DNA from: Nitrincola alkalilacustris
GTDB taxonomy: Bacteria; Pseudomonadota; Gammaproteobacteria; Pseudomonadales; Balneatricaceae
NCBI RefSeq assembly: GCF_008973755.1
Contig: NZ_WBOM01000003.1
Coordinates: 434,001-498,000 of the forward strand
Reading direction: 5' to 3'
DNA length: 64,000 bases
Both the position numbers and the translations under genes were made by a program. The notes beneath the pieces are model-generated. The model made no database searches. It was not told where the DNA came from and saw only the letters and a list, made by a program, of their open reading frames with translations. Of this stretch, positions 34,677 through 43,292 are shown one piece after another. Position 1 is the first letter of the stretch. Each line of letters starts with the position of its first letter.

Positions 34677-37190
34677 ATGATGACTCTGAAAGCTCACTCG
34701 AACCTGCCACTTGCTGGCGTAAAAGTGGTTGATTTTGGTCAATATATGGCTGGCCCTGCGGTTGCCATGATTATGGCGGATATGGGGGCTACCGTCGTTC
34801 ATGTGGATCCACCTGGTGGCCCCTTGTGGGATACACCAGCTAATGCCACGCTGAATCGTAACAAGTTGATCGTGACTGTCGACCTTAAATCCGCAGCAGG
34901 TTTGTCGGAGGCGCTGCAACTGATTGAGGAGGCTGATATTGTTATCGAGAGCTTCCGTCCAGGAGTGATGCAGCGATTGGGTCTGGATTTTGCTGAATTA
35001 CGACAAGCGCGCCCTGAACTGATTACGCTGTCGATCCCGGGTTTTGCGTCCAACGATGAGCTGCGTCGTGACTGGCGTGCATTTGAAAGCGTGATTGCAG
35101 CCAATTCCGGTGTATTTACCGATATGGGCTTAAACCGGGTGTTGATGGGGGTCAATCCCTCCTTTTCACCTCTGCCACTGGCATCTGCCTATGGCACCAT
35201 GCTGGCGGCATCAGCAACTGTATTGGCACTTCAGGCTCGAGAAAGAACCGGCCTGGGCGATCAGGTCGAGGTTCCCCTGGTGGCAGCACTGATGGAGGGC
35301 CTCAGTTACAACTCCATTAAAATCGACAACTACCCTGAGCGTTACAAAACTCAGCGCGAACAAGAGATTGAACGCCGCCGCATAGAGGGTTTGCCGATGA
35401 ACCTCGGCTATGACGAGCTGCAGGAGTTGCTGGACCCTTTCTACCGCAGTTACAAATGCAAGGATGGGCGGATGTTCTATGTGGTCTGCCCAAGTCATAA
35501 GTACCATGCTAAGCGATGTCTTAAAACGCTGGGTATCTACGATGAGTTGGTCGAAGAGGGGCTGACGGAAGAGGAGGATACCTATCTGCCAGTCAGTGAA
35601 TGGAACTCAGATGTCTCCCTTGGGGTTTACCCACTTCCCAAGGTATGGGCTGATCGTATCTCTGAAAAAATGAAGGCGGTTTTTTTAACCCGTACATCCA
35701 AGGAGTGGGAAAAGATTTTTGGTCGCGGGAAGTTCCCGGGTGCACCGCAGCGCTGGCTGCAGGAGTGGATACATGATGATCATGCGGAAACAGCAGGCTT
35801 GATGGTCGAGGTGGATGACCCTCAGTACGGTATGATGACCCAGCCGGGACCTATGGTGTGGTTGCAGGAGAGTGCTCAGGAGATGCTGACCCCTCAACCC
35901 AGGGTCTGGACCAGTGTGGAACAGGCATTGGCTGTACTGGGCCGGATGGAAACCAAATTGCCACGTGTGCGAGCCAAAAATACACGTGATGGCTGGCTGG
36001 AAGGGGTGAGAGTACTGGATCTGTGTAATGTCATTGCAGGGCCGCACTCGGTCGCCTACCTGGCCCGCTTTGGCGCTGAGGTGATCAAGCTTGATCCGGC
36101 AAAACCATTGTATGATTGCTGGAATACCGTGATTTTCGGCATGTCGCATATGCGCTCAAAACAATCGATATTAACCGACATGCGCTCACCTTCCGGGCGT
36201 GAGGTTTTCGAGAAGCTGGTCAAATCAGTAGATGTCATTGTCTGGAATGCGACCGATAAGCAGGTCAGTCAGATGGGGCTTGATGAAGCCGGACTGAAGG
36301 CGCTGAACCCTGAGGCGATTTTTTGCCAGTTGGACTGCTTCAGCGGCGTGCTGCCAGGGCCCAGAACCAACTATCTTGGCTATGATGATCTGGTACAGGC
36401 TACTACCGGTATCATGTTGCGCTTTGGTGGCAATATGGATACACCTGAAGAGCATGCTCATGTTGGGACTATAGATGTGATGTGTGGCTTTGGTGCATCA
36501 CTGGGTATTGCTGCAGCCCTTTATCAAAAACTCAAGACCGGGCGTGTGGGACGTCCCAGAACATCTCTGGCTGCCCTGAGTGGGTTGGCGCAGATCCCCT
36601 TTTGTTATGATTATGAGCGTCGTGGGTTATTCGATGAACCGTCAGGCCGTGAAACTAATGGGTATGATGAGCTGACCCGTTTTTACAGTACAGCAGATGG
36701 TATTTTGCTGATCAGCGCCTATGAGAAGGATGTACCACTTTTTGAGGATGTGGAGGGGTTGGTGGGCTTCTCCAGGCTGGAAAAAGAGGAGCGGGCGGCC
36801 TTCCTCGCAAACGCTTTCATGAATGCAAAGGCAACGGATTGGGCTGATCGCTTGCAAGCGGCTGGGATAGGTGCGGCCGTTTGTGAAAATCTGGAAAGTC
36901 TGCGTGCTTACAACAGTTGGCCGGCAAATGAGTCAACCGGCATTGAGCGTGGCAGTTACTCTTTCTCTGTTTATGAGGATCACCCCAGTGGGCATGTTGT
37001 GACGCAGCTTGACCCTTATGCAATCCGGCCGTCTCGCGGCAAGATCTATACTCTTAAACCGGCAGAGAAATACGGGGCATCGACCCGATCTGTACTGAAA
37101 TCACTCGACTACACTGATCAGGAGATAGATCAGATGATCGATAGTGGTGCTGTATCCGATAGCTGGAGTAAGGACTACTTGCCTTGCTGA
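34677..37190 (+). CDS. dddD: DMSP CoA-transferase/lyase DddD
   Basis: An 837-residue protein from the ATG at 34677 (GAGG 6 bases upstream) made of two class III (CaiB/BaiF) CoA-transferase domains in tandem, about 10-430 and 440-837. Single CaiB enzymes are near 400 residues; the tandem form of 830-840 residues is the hallmark of DddD, which attaches CoA to dimethylsulfoniopropionate and releases dimethyl sulfide and 3-hydroxypropionyl-CoA/3HP. The second domain keeps the catalytic aspartate in HVGTIDVMCGFGASLG (Asp600 here, next to the Asp602 reported for the Marinomonas enzyme). The matching stretch of domain 1 (MGVNPSFSPLPLASAYG) has no Asp, as expected for a one-site enzyme. Adjacent dddA and dddC complete the pathway. 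Confidence 0.88.
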   Translation: MMTLKAHSNLPLAGVKVVDFGQYMAGPAVAMIMADMGATVVHVDPPGGPLWDTPANATLNRNKLIVTVDLKSAAGLSEALQLIEEADIVIESFRPGVMQRLGLDFAELRQARPELITLSIPGFASNDELRRDWRAFESVIAANSGVFTDMGLNRVLMGVNPSFSPLPLASAYGTMLAASATVLALQARERTGLGDQVEVPLVAALMEGLSYNSIKIDNYPERYKTQREQEIERRRIEGLPMNLGYDELQELLDPFYRSYKCKDGRMFYVVCPSHKYHAKRCLKTLGIYDELVEEGLTEEEDTYLPVSEWNSDVSLGVYPLPKVWADRISEKMKAVFLTRTSKEWEKIFGRGKFPGAPQRWLQEWIHDDHAETAGLMVEVDDPQYGMMTQPGPMVWLQESAQEMLTPQPRVWTSVEQALAVLGRMETKLPRVRAKNTRDGWLEGVRVLDLCNVIAGPHSVAYLARFGAEVIKLDPAKPLYDCWNTVIFGMSHMRSKQSILTDMRSPSGREVFEKLVKSVDVIVWNATDKQVSQMGLDEAGLKALNPEAIFCQLDCFSGVLPGPRTNYLGYDDLVQATTGIMLRFGGNMDTPEEHAHVGTIDVMCGFGASLGIAAALYQKLKTGRVGRPRTSLAALSGLAQIPFCYDYERRGLFDEPSGRETNGYDELTRFYSTADGILLISAYEKDVPLFEDVEGLVGFSRLEKEERAAFLANAFMNAKATDWADRLQAAGIGAAVCENLESLRAYNSWPANESTGIERGSYSFSVYEDHPSGHVVTQLDPYAIRPSRGKIYTLKPAEKYGASTRSVLKSLDYTDQEIDQMIDSGAVSDSWSKDYLPC

Positions 37191-37355
37191 CAGGCTCTGA
37201 TTGGTTTGTGGGAAAACGCCAGGCTTGAAACTGTAAGTTGAAGTGTCAGGTGACAGTAGCGTAAGGTATTGCCGAGACATTACTGCTGCAGCGATGCAGT
37301 ATAATGATCGGATAATCCAAAACCGAAGGACGCTTTTCAGCAAAGGGTGTATTTC

Positions 37356-38483
37356 ATGGCGCGCTATCCCAAACATATGATCGGACATGGTCCTGTAAAC
37401 CCTTTCCCGGGTCTAAAGGCCTTGGAGCGGAGACTCGGTCGCGAGATTCCGCATCGGCTCGGCTCCAATGAAGGCTTGGATATGCCACATCAGGCATTGC
37501 GGCAGCATTTCGGTGATGCCATGGTGGAGCATGTCTACTGCTATGGTGATTGCGATGCTCAGGGGGTGCGAGAGCGTATCAGTGCGCAACAGGGGATAGA
37601 GTTGGATGCGCTGTTGGTGGATGCCGGCGCGGACAGTTTGATCGCCTTGTCACTGAGATCTCTGGTTGACCCGGGTGAGGCGGTTGTCTGCGCACGTGGA
37701 ACCTATCCAACCTTCGCTTATTTTGCGGAGGGTCAGGGTTGTCGATTGGTTGAGCCACCCTATCTGGAGTCTCCCGGGGTGCTGGCACCCGACATTGATG
37801 CGTTGATCGAGGCGGCCAATCAGGAGAATGCGCATCTGGTATATCTTGCCAATCCGGATAATCCCAGCGGGCATCTGCATACTGATGATGAAATACGACG
37901 TTTGCGTGCCGGTTTGCCGGAGGAGTGCTGGTTGCTGCTGGATGAGGCCTATCATGATTTCAGGGATGATGCGGACAGTCCCTTTGCATCAGAAGTGATA
38001 CCCGGTGTGGTACGCCTGCGGACCCTGTCCAAGGCCCATGGGCTGGCAGGCTTGCGAGTAGGCTATGCGATTGCCGATCCGGAAGTGCTGGCGATGATGC
38101 AGCGTGTTCGCATCCATTATGCAGTGTCGGCCTTGTCGCTTAAGGCGGCCGAGGTTGTGCTGGATCATCTCGAAGAGGTGCAGCAGCATATTGCAGAGGT
38201 CAAATCACGCCGCACACAATTGACGGAGCAGTTGCGCCAACTCGGTGGTGAGGTGCTGCCCAGCGATACCAATTTCATCGCCGTCCGGTTGCCCAGTGTT
38301 GAGCTGGCCGAGCAGGTTCAGCGGGACTTGCTGGCGAATGGATGTTTGGTTGCACGCCCTGCCAACCCCGCTATGGGCCATATTCTGCGGATAACGGCCG
38401 TGGCGGATGCATTGGTTCCCGGGCGTCTGGCGATCCTTGAAGAGGCATTAAAAAGGATACAAGGTGGATCACACCCGGCTTAA
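37356..38483 (+). CDS. PLP-dependent aminotransferase (HisC-like, class I/II)
   Basis: A 375-residue fold-type-I aminotransferase from the ATG at 37356, with AAAGGG 8 bases upstream. Visible landmarks are RLGSNEGLDMPHQAL near the start, VYLANPDNPSGHLH (substrate/PLP asparagine), LLLDEAYHDF, and the PLP lysine in RTLSKAHGLAGLRVGYAI. It resembles histidinol-phosphate aminotransferase, but no his genes are near, so the substrate is probably another amino acid. A TATAAT at 37300-37305 lies within a TACTGC/GCAGTA dyad upstream. Its 3' end overlaps the following LysR gene by 20 bases. Confidence 0.82.
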   Translation: MARYPKHMIGHGPVNPFPGLKALERRLGREIPHRLGSNEGLDMPHQALRQHFGDAMVEHVYCYGDCDAQGVRERISAQQGIELDALLVDAGADSLIALSLRSLVDPGEAVVCARGTYPTFAYFAEGQGCRLVEPPYLESPGVLAPDIDALIEAANQENAHLVYLANPDNPSGHLHTDDEIRRLRAGLPEECWLLLDEAYHDFRDDADSPFASEVIPGVVRLRTLSKAHGLAGLRVGYAIADPEVLAMMQRVRIHYAVSALSLKAAEVVLDHLEEVQQHIAEVKSRRTQLTEQLRQLGGEVLPSDTNFIAVRLPSVELAEQVQRDLLANGCLVARPANPAMGHILRITAVADALVPGRLAILEEALKRIQGGSHPA

Positions 38484-39357
38484 GGCGTTTGTAACAGTTG
38501 CGCAGGAAGGAAATCTGACGCGCGCAGCCGAGCGCCTTTACATGACGCAACCCGCGTTGAGCCTGCAACTGAAAAAGCTTCAGTCTGAGATAGGTCTGGT
38601 GCTGTTCGAGCGTACGCCGCGCGGCATGAAAATGACGGATGAAGGCCGCAGGCTTCTGCCTGCAGCCGAGCGTGCCGTACAGGCTGTCAGTGAATTTGCA
38701 TCGGCTGCGGCGGGCTTGAAGGGGATGTTGCATGGTGAATTGCGCCTGGGTACGATAGTTGATCCCGAGTTTCTGCGCCTGGGCGCTTTTCTGGGGCTGC
38801 TGGCCAAACGGCATCCGGGACTCGCGTTTGATCTGCGCCACGGCATGTCGGGTGCGGTGATGCGAGATGTCGAGATGGGGCAGTTGGATGTGTCCTATAC
38901 GCTGGGTTTGCCGGGCTTTCATGAGTTACAGGATAAGTTTCATGTAGTGTCGCTGGCGACCTTCAACTACCGTGTCATCGCGCCGCCAGGCTGGGATTCA
39001 CAGGTCCGTGGTAAAGGGTGGACAGAGTTGGCGGCTCTGCCCTGGATCGCAACACCGCCTGAGTCTGCGCATTCACGACTGCTGAATCGGATCTTTGCTG
39101 AGCAAGGGGTAGAACCCCATGTGGTGGCGAGGGTGGATCTGGAGGCATCCATGATAGATCTGGTGCGATCAGGTGTGGCACTCGCATTGGCGCGCGACAG
39201 TCTGGCTCTGCGTGCTGCGCATGAACAGGGCGTAGTGATTGCCGACAGCGTCAGTGTTGATGCGGCACTTGGATTCATCTGCCGTAAGGATAGACGCATG
39301 GAACCACCGATTATGGCAGCACTTGAAGTAGTGGCCGAGATCTGGGCACGCCATTGA
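38464..39357 (+). CDS. LysR-family transcriptional regulator
   Basis: A 297-residue LysR regulator starting at a GTG (38464) inside the end of the aminotransferase gene: MDHTRLKAFVTVAQEGNLTRAAERLYMTQPALSLQLKKLQ is the HTH, and the remainder is the effector domain. The 20-base overlap implies co-transcription and translational coupling with the aminotransferase, which is unusual because LysR genes are mostly divergent from their targets. It is the LysR gene nearest to dddCAD; a DddR-like role is possible but not shown by position. The kinase gene is convergent 16 bases downstream. Confidence 0.92.
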   Translation: MDHTRLKAFVTVAQEGNLTRAAERLYMTQPALSLQLKKLQSEIGLVLFERTPRGMKMTDEGRRLLPAAERAVQAVSEFASAAAGLKGMLHGELRLGTIVDPEFLRLGAFLGLLAKRHPGLAFDLRHGMSGAVMRDVEMGQLDVSYTLGLPGFHELQDKFHVVSLATFNYRVIAPPGWDSQVRGKGWTELAALPWIATPPESAHSRLLNRIFAEQGVEPHVVARVDLEASMIDLVRSGVALALARDSLALRAAHEQGVVIADSVSVDAALGFICRKDRRMEPPIMAALEVVAEIWARH

Positions 39358-39373
39358 CCTGGTAGTTCGACGG

Positions 39374-40726
39374 CTAGCGTTTGTAGGGGAGGGTGGCACT
39401 GATCTGTGAGCCGTGCCCCTCCTCGGAATGCAGTGAAAAAGTACCTCCGATCACTTCAACCCGCTCCTTCATATTGACCAAACCAATCCCCTGATGTCTT
39501 GTACCACGGGTATTGAACCCCTTGCCGTTGTCCATCACCTGAAAATGGATCTGATCGCCAGTGCTGCTCAGTTGTATGTACACACGATTGGCATCGGCAT
39601 GTTTTTCGATATTGGTCAGACACTCCTGGGTCAGACGGTAAATGGTGGTTTCGATATCATCCGGTACCTCCAGTCCATCGAGTGCGAAACTCAGATTGAC
39701 CTTGATTGAGGTACGCTCCGAAAACTGATCAAGAAGCCCATTCAATGCTGATTTCAAGCCGAGATCATCCAGCAGGACCGGACGCAGATTATGTGATATC
39801 TGCCTCACCTCTTGCATGGTCTGATTCAACACCTTGCTCGCTATATTCAGATCATTCAGGGCAGGGTGCTGTTGAGAGTCTATCTCGAGCTTTTTAACTG
39901 CCAACTCAATGCGGAACTTGAGTGAAACCAGCTGCTGGTTTATTCCATCATGCAGCTCACGGGAAAAGCGTCGGCGCTCATTGACCTGAAGGCGCATGAA
40001 TTTCTGTACCAGCTCCTGCAGGCGGCTGTCCGCCAGGCGATGCTCATGCAGATTTATCGCCAGACCCAGCATGATGATCAATACAACCGTTACCAGCAGT
40101 ACAGTCATCACAGCGATAAAGCTGTTACGGATATTGGTATCGAAGGAGGTTTTGACTTTATCCACTTCTGAATAGATGGTGTCGAGATAGAGGCCGGTGC
40201 CGAACATCCACTGCCAAGGCTCAATCAATGCCGCATATCCCAGTTTGTCCTCCTGTTGCATCAGTGGCGGTCGCTCCCAGATATAGCGATGATAGCCGCC
40301 TCCCTGATTGGCCGCAGCCAGCAGGTGCTGAATCAACTGATTGCCACTTCGATCCTGAAATTCATACAGATCCTGTCCGACAAACTCAGGAATTGTCGGA
40401 TGCACCAGGTTGATACCATCCTGGCTGTAGGCAAAGAAATAGCCATCCTCTCCAAAAGTCAGATTGCTGAGCAGTATCTTCACTGCTTGCTGTGCCTGCG
40501 CCTCTGTCAGATCAGGATCTCTGATAATCCCGTTGATCGCTGACTGCGCCAGATCCACCTGCTCCTTCAGCGCCTGCTTCTTGGACTCCACCAGATTATA
40601 TTCATATACCTGAAGCACCTGATCAGCCAGATTGCGGGCATGAGTCAGCCCCAGATAAGAGAGAATACCGGCTGCTGTGAGCAGTGGCAGTATGGCCAGT
40701 AACAGAATCTTCGCCTTCAGGTTCAT
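39374..40726 (-). CDS. Cache-domain sensor histidine kinase (NarX/HisKA_3 type)
   Basis: A 450-residue membrane kinase with helix 1 near residues 7-27, then a periplasmic single-Cache domain (FGEDGYFFAYSQDGINLVHPTIPEFVGQDLYEF...WQWMFGTGLYLDTI, about 40-190), helix 2 near 203-225, and a HisKA_3 domain with the phospho-acceptor His259 in FSRELHDGINQQL. It ends with the HATPase (N box ECLTNIEKHA, G boxes DNGKGF and GIGLVNMKERVE). Such Cache_2 sensors detect small carboxylates or similar ligands. No response regulator is adjacent. The shared promoter element makes the NarL-type regulator at 28085 the likely partner. It is divergent from TRAP permease genes. Confidence 0.93.
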   Translation of the reverse strand: MNLKAKILLLAILPLLTAAGILSYLGLTHARNLADQVLQVYEYNLVESKKQALKEQVDLAQSAINGIIRDPDLTEAQAQQAVKILLSNLTFGEDGYFFAYSQDGINLVHPTIPEFVGQDLYEFQDRSGNQLIQHLLAAANQGGGYHRYIWERPPLMQQEDKLGYAALIEPWQWMFGTGLYLDTIYSEVDKVKTSFDTNIRNSFIAVMTVLLVTVVLIIMLGLAINLHEHRLADSRLQELVQKFMRLQVNERRRFSRELHDGINQQLVSLKFRIELAVKKLEIDSQQHPALNDLNIASKVLNQTMQEVRQISHNLRPVLLDDLGLKSALNGLLDQFSERTSIKVNLSFALDGLEVPDDIETTIYRLTQECLTNIEKHADANRVYIQLSSTGDQIHFQVMDNGKGFNTRGTRHQGIGLVNMKERVEVIGGTFSLHSEEGHGSQISATLPYKR

Positions 40727-40815
40727 GTGTGTCTCGCATCTGACTGATTTTCTTTCGTGTGTACAGCGCTCAGGATACTACGGTTATGGTCGCTGTAAGG
40801 GCACTTATTAAGAGT

Positions 40816-40903
40816 ACTACATGCAGGTAGTCAGGGGACTACGTAGAAATACTGATCAGACTACGTATTTTTTGGCTGATTTTTAGGTACTCATACGAAT
40901 GGA
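40816..40903. promoter_or_regulatory. CTACGTAG/CGTATTT element in the kinase-TRAP divergent region
   Basis: CTACGTAG is at 40839-40846, CGTATTT at 40864-40870 and TACGAATGGA at 40894-40903. The first two elements have exactly the same spacing as at 28839, and 22 of the 32 bases they span match. ACTAC (40816-40820) and GTAGT (40827-40831) form an extra dyad. The element lies 113 bases from the kinase start and 143 bases from the TRAP start, nearly the same geometry as at the regulator-chemoreceptor locus. Confidence 0.65.
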
Positions 40904-40981
40904 AAGAGGCATCCAGACAAGGGATCATGCAGCCTGTCACATCCGCCTTAAGGCTAATAACTATAATCTCTGAGGTAAACA

Positions 40982-41533
40982 ATGCAGATAGTGTCATATC
41001 TGGTCAGATTGATCTGTTCCATCAATCTGCTCCTTGGCATCATTTTCTCCTGGTTCTCGCTCGGCATCGTCCTGGTCTGTTTTACCGTTGTGGTCCTGCG
41101 TTACTTTTTCTCCACCGGCTTTGTCTGGATGCAGGATCTCTACGTCTGGCTCAACGGCATGATGTTCATGGGGATTGCGGGTTTCACACTGCTGAAAAAC
41201 GGCCATGTCCGCGTCGATATCTTCTACCGCGAGGCCAGGGTCAAAACCAAGGCACTGGTGGATATGTTCGGCACCGTCGTGTTCATCGGCCCCTTCGTCT
41301 ATGTGCTCTTCTATTACGGCTTGCCCTATGTGCAGCGCTCCTGGCGTTTCATGGAGGGATCGGCCAACTTTGGCGGCATGCCGGGGCTGTATATCCTGAA
41401 GAGTTTCCTGCTGGTGTTCGCCGTCGTGGTGGCCTTGCAGGCGCTGGCCATGTTCCTGCGCGGTGTGCTGGTACTGGCAGACCGCGAGGATCTGCTACCG
41501 GAATCCCTGCGCTATCATGAAGGGAGTATCTGA
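40982..41533 (+). CDS. TRAP transporter small permease (DctQ type)
   Basis: A 183-residue, four-helix DctQ-type membrane protein with GAGG 6 bases before the ATG. FVWMQDLYVWLNGMMFMGIAGFTLLKNGHVRVDIFYREA is the family's central block, a close match to the 2-oxo-acid/mannitol-type subgroup. It is followed by dctM after two bases. No substrate-binding-protein gene is next to this pair, so the receptor must be encoded elsewhere or shared. The divergent Cache kinase probably regulates it. Confidence 0.88.
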   Translation: MQIVSYLVRLICSINLLLGIIFSWFSLGIVLVCFTVVVLRYFFSTGFVWMQDLYVWLNGMMFMGIAGFTLLKNGHVRVDIFYREARVKTKALVDMFGTVVFIGPFVYVLFYYGLPYVQRSWRFMEGSANFGGMPGLYILKSFLLVFAVVVALQALAMFLRGVLVLADREDLLPESLRYHEGSI

Positions 41534-41535
41534 GC

Positions 41536-42930
41536 ATGGATCCGGTACTGCTTGGGGAGATCCTCTCCCTGCTGATGTTCTTCTCCATTATCGGCGTGCT
41601 GATGCTGGGCTTTCCGGTCGCCTTTTCACTGGCCGGCACGTCGCTGTTCTTCGGTACTCTGGGGTATTTCCTCGGGGTGTTTGACCCCTCCAACCTGTCC
41701 AGTCTGGCCCCGCGTTACATGGGCATCATGCTCAACGAGGTGCTGGTGGCGGTGCCACTGTTCATCTTCATGGGGATGATGCTGGAGCGCTCCGGGATTG
41801 CCGAACAGCTGCTGATCACCATGGGTCGTCTGTTCGGTGCGCTGCGTGGTGGTCTGGGCTTATCCGTCATTGTGGTGGGTGCGCTATTGGCGGCCTCCAC
41901 CGGCATCATCGGCGCCACCGTGGTGACCATGGGGCTGTTGTCGCTGCCGGCGATGATGCGCGCAGGCTACGACACCAAACTGGCCACCGGGGTGATCTGT
42001 GCCTCGGGCACGCTGGGGCAGATCATTCCGCCGTCGACCGTGTTGATCTTCATGGGGGATATGCTGTCCGGCGTGAATGCGCAGGTACAGATGTCCAAGG
42101 GTAACTTTGCGCCGACACCAGTATCGGTCGGGGACCTGTTTGCCGGGGCGTTCATTCCCGGTCTGATTCTGATCGGTGTATATATGAGCTGGATGATCTA
42201 TAAGGCGATCCGTGAACCCGAGAGCTGCCCGGCACTGGAAGTGACCGCCGAGGAAAAAGCACGCCTGTTCCGCGATGTACTGGTGACACTGCTGCCACCA
42301 CTGCTGCTGATCGTGGCAGTACTGGGCTCGATTCTGACCGGTGTGGCAACGCCGACTGAGTCCGCTTCTGTCGGGGCTGTGGGCGCGATGCTGCTGGCGG
42401 CGATACGCAGCAAACTGACCTATCAGAATCTGCGCCAGGTGATGACGGCGACGGCTAACACCACCACGATGATCTTCATCATTCTGCTGGGTGCCTCGGT
42501 CTTCTCGCTGGTGTTCCGCATGATGGGCGGGGAGGAGCTGGTCAGCGATTTCCTCAACAGTCTGCCGGGTGGCAAGCTGGGCGCGATCATCTTCGTCATG
42601 CTGCTGATGTTCGTTCTGGGTTTCATCCTGGATACCTTCGAGATCATCTTCATTGTGATCCCGATCACGGCGCCGGTGCTGCTGATGATGGATGTGCATC
42701 CGGTGTGGCTGGGTGTGATGGTGGCGGTAAACCTGCAGACCAGCTTCCTGACACCACCGTTCGGTTTTGCGCTCTTCTATCTGCGCGGTGTGGCGCCGAG
42801 TACGGTCAGAACTTCGGATATCTACCGTGGTGTGCTGCCGTTTGTAGGGCTGCAGCTGTTCGTGATTGGTCTGCTGGTAGCCTTCCCGGGGCTGGTGACC
42901 TGGTTGCCTAATCTGATCTATGGCAGTTGA
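41536..42930 (+). CDS. TRAP transporter large permease (DctM type)
   Basis: A 464-residue membrane protein of about 12 helices with family blocks VAVPLFIFMGMMLERSGIAEQLL, CASGTLGQIIPPSTVLIFMGD and LQTSFLTPPFGFALFYLRGVAP. A cytoplasmic/periplasmic insertion (MLSGVNAQVQMSKGNFAPTPVSVGDLF) makes it longer than the other two DctM proteins in the window; this is seen in the TRAP subgroup linked to mannitol/chloroaromatic or 2-oxo-acid uptake. The sequence looks more GC-rich than the surrounding genes. A terminator follows 21 bases after the stop, so the operon ends without a dctP. Confidence 0.9.
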   Translation: MDPVLLGEILSLLMFFSIIGVLMLGFPVAFSLAGTSLFFGTLGYFLGVFDPSNLSSLAPRYMGIMLNEVLVAVPLFIFMGMMLERSGIAEQLLITMGRLFGALRGGLGLSVIVVGALLAASTGIIGATVVTMGLLSLPAMMRAGYDTKLATGVICASGTLGQIIPPSTVLIFMGDMLSGVNAQVQMSKGNFAPTPVSVGDLFAGAFIPGLILIGVYMSWMIYKAIREPESCPALEVTAEEKARLFRDVLVTLLPPLLLIVAVLGSILTGVATPTESASVGAVGAMLLAAIRSKLTYQNLRQVMTATANTTTMIFIILLGASVFSLVFRMMGGEELVSDFLNSLPGGKLGAIIFVMLLMFVLGFILDTFEIIFIVIPITAPVLLMMDVHPVWLGVMVAVNLQTSFLTPPFGFALFYLRGVAPSTVRTSDIYRGVLPFVGLQLFVIGLLVAFPGLVTWLPNLIYGS

Positions 42931-42951
42931 TACAAGCTACTTTCTCCCTTG

Positions 42952-42982
42952 GCTGGCCGGAACCTGATCCGGTCAGCTTTTT
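42952..42982 (+). terminator. Intrinsic terminator of the TRAP QM operon
   Basis: GCTGGCCGGA (42952-42961) pairs with TCCGGTCAGC (42968-42977) with one mismatch around a 6-base loop, followed by five T (42978-42982). It lies 21 bases after the dctM stop. Confidence 0.88.
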
Positions 42983-43292
42983 CCACTTCCGCTCATTTCT
43001 ACCGCTAAAGCTTTCACTGTATCACCGTATGACTCAATTATCTAATTTAACAATGGTTAAATTAGTGTTTTAATTGATTATTTTTTATACAATCCGATGT
43101 TTGCGAACGCGCGTGAAAAGCTGTTCTAGTGAAGAAAAAAAATTCAGTGAAATTTTTATATAAGTAAATAACTTAGCTATCATTATATTAGATATGACTG
43201 TTTGATTTTTGATCACTCGATGTGCTATAAGTTGATCATGAAGGTTGTTTAAATCAACCGATTTGTGCCACTAAAATAATTATAAAGGCCCT
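42983..43292. other. AT-rich intergenic region upstream of fapA
   Basis: No gene is seen here. The stretch is clearly AT-rich between about 43020 and 43290. The only structured element found is the dyad GGTTG (43243-43247) - TTTAAAT - CAACC (43255-43259), about 34 bases before the fapA start, which could be an operator. A -10-like TAAAAT lies at about 43273. Confidence 0.5.

Noticed and set aside
41884-42699. A 271-residue minus-strand frame inside dctM
   Set aside because: Its composition (very rich in H, R and Q) is that of a shadow of a GC-rich membrane-protein gene, and dctM matches its family over the full length.
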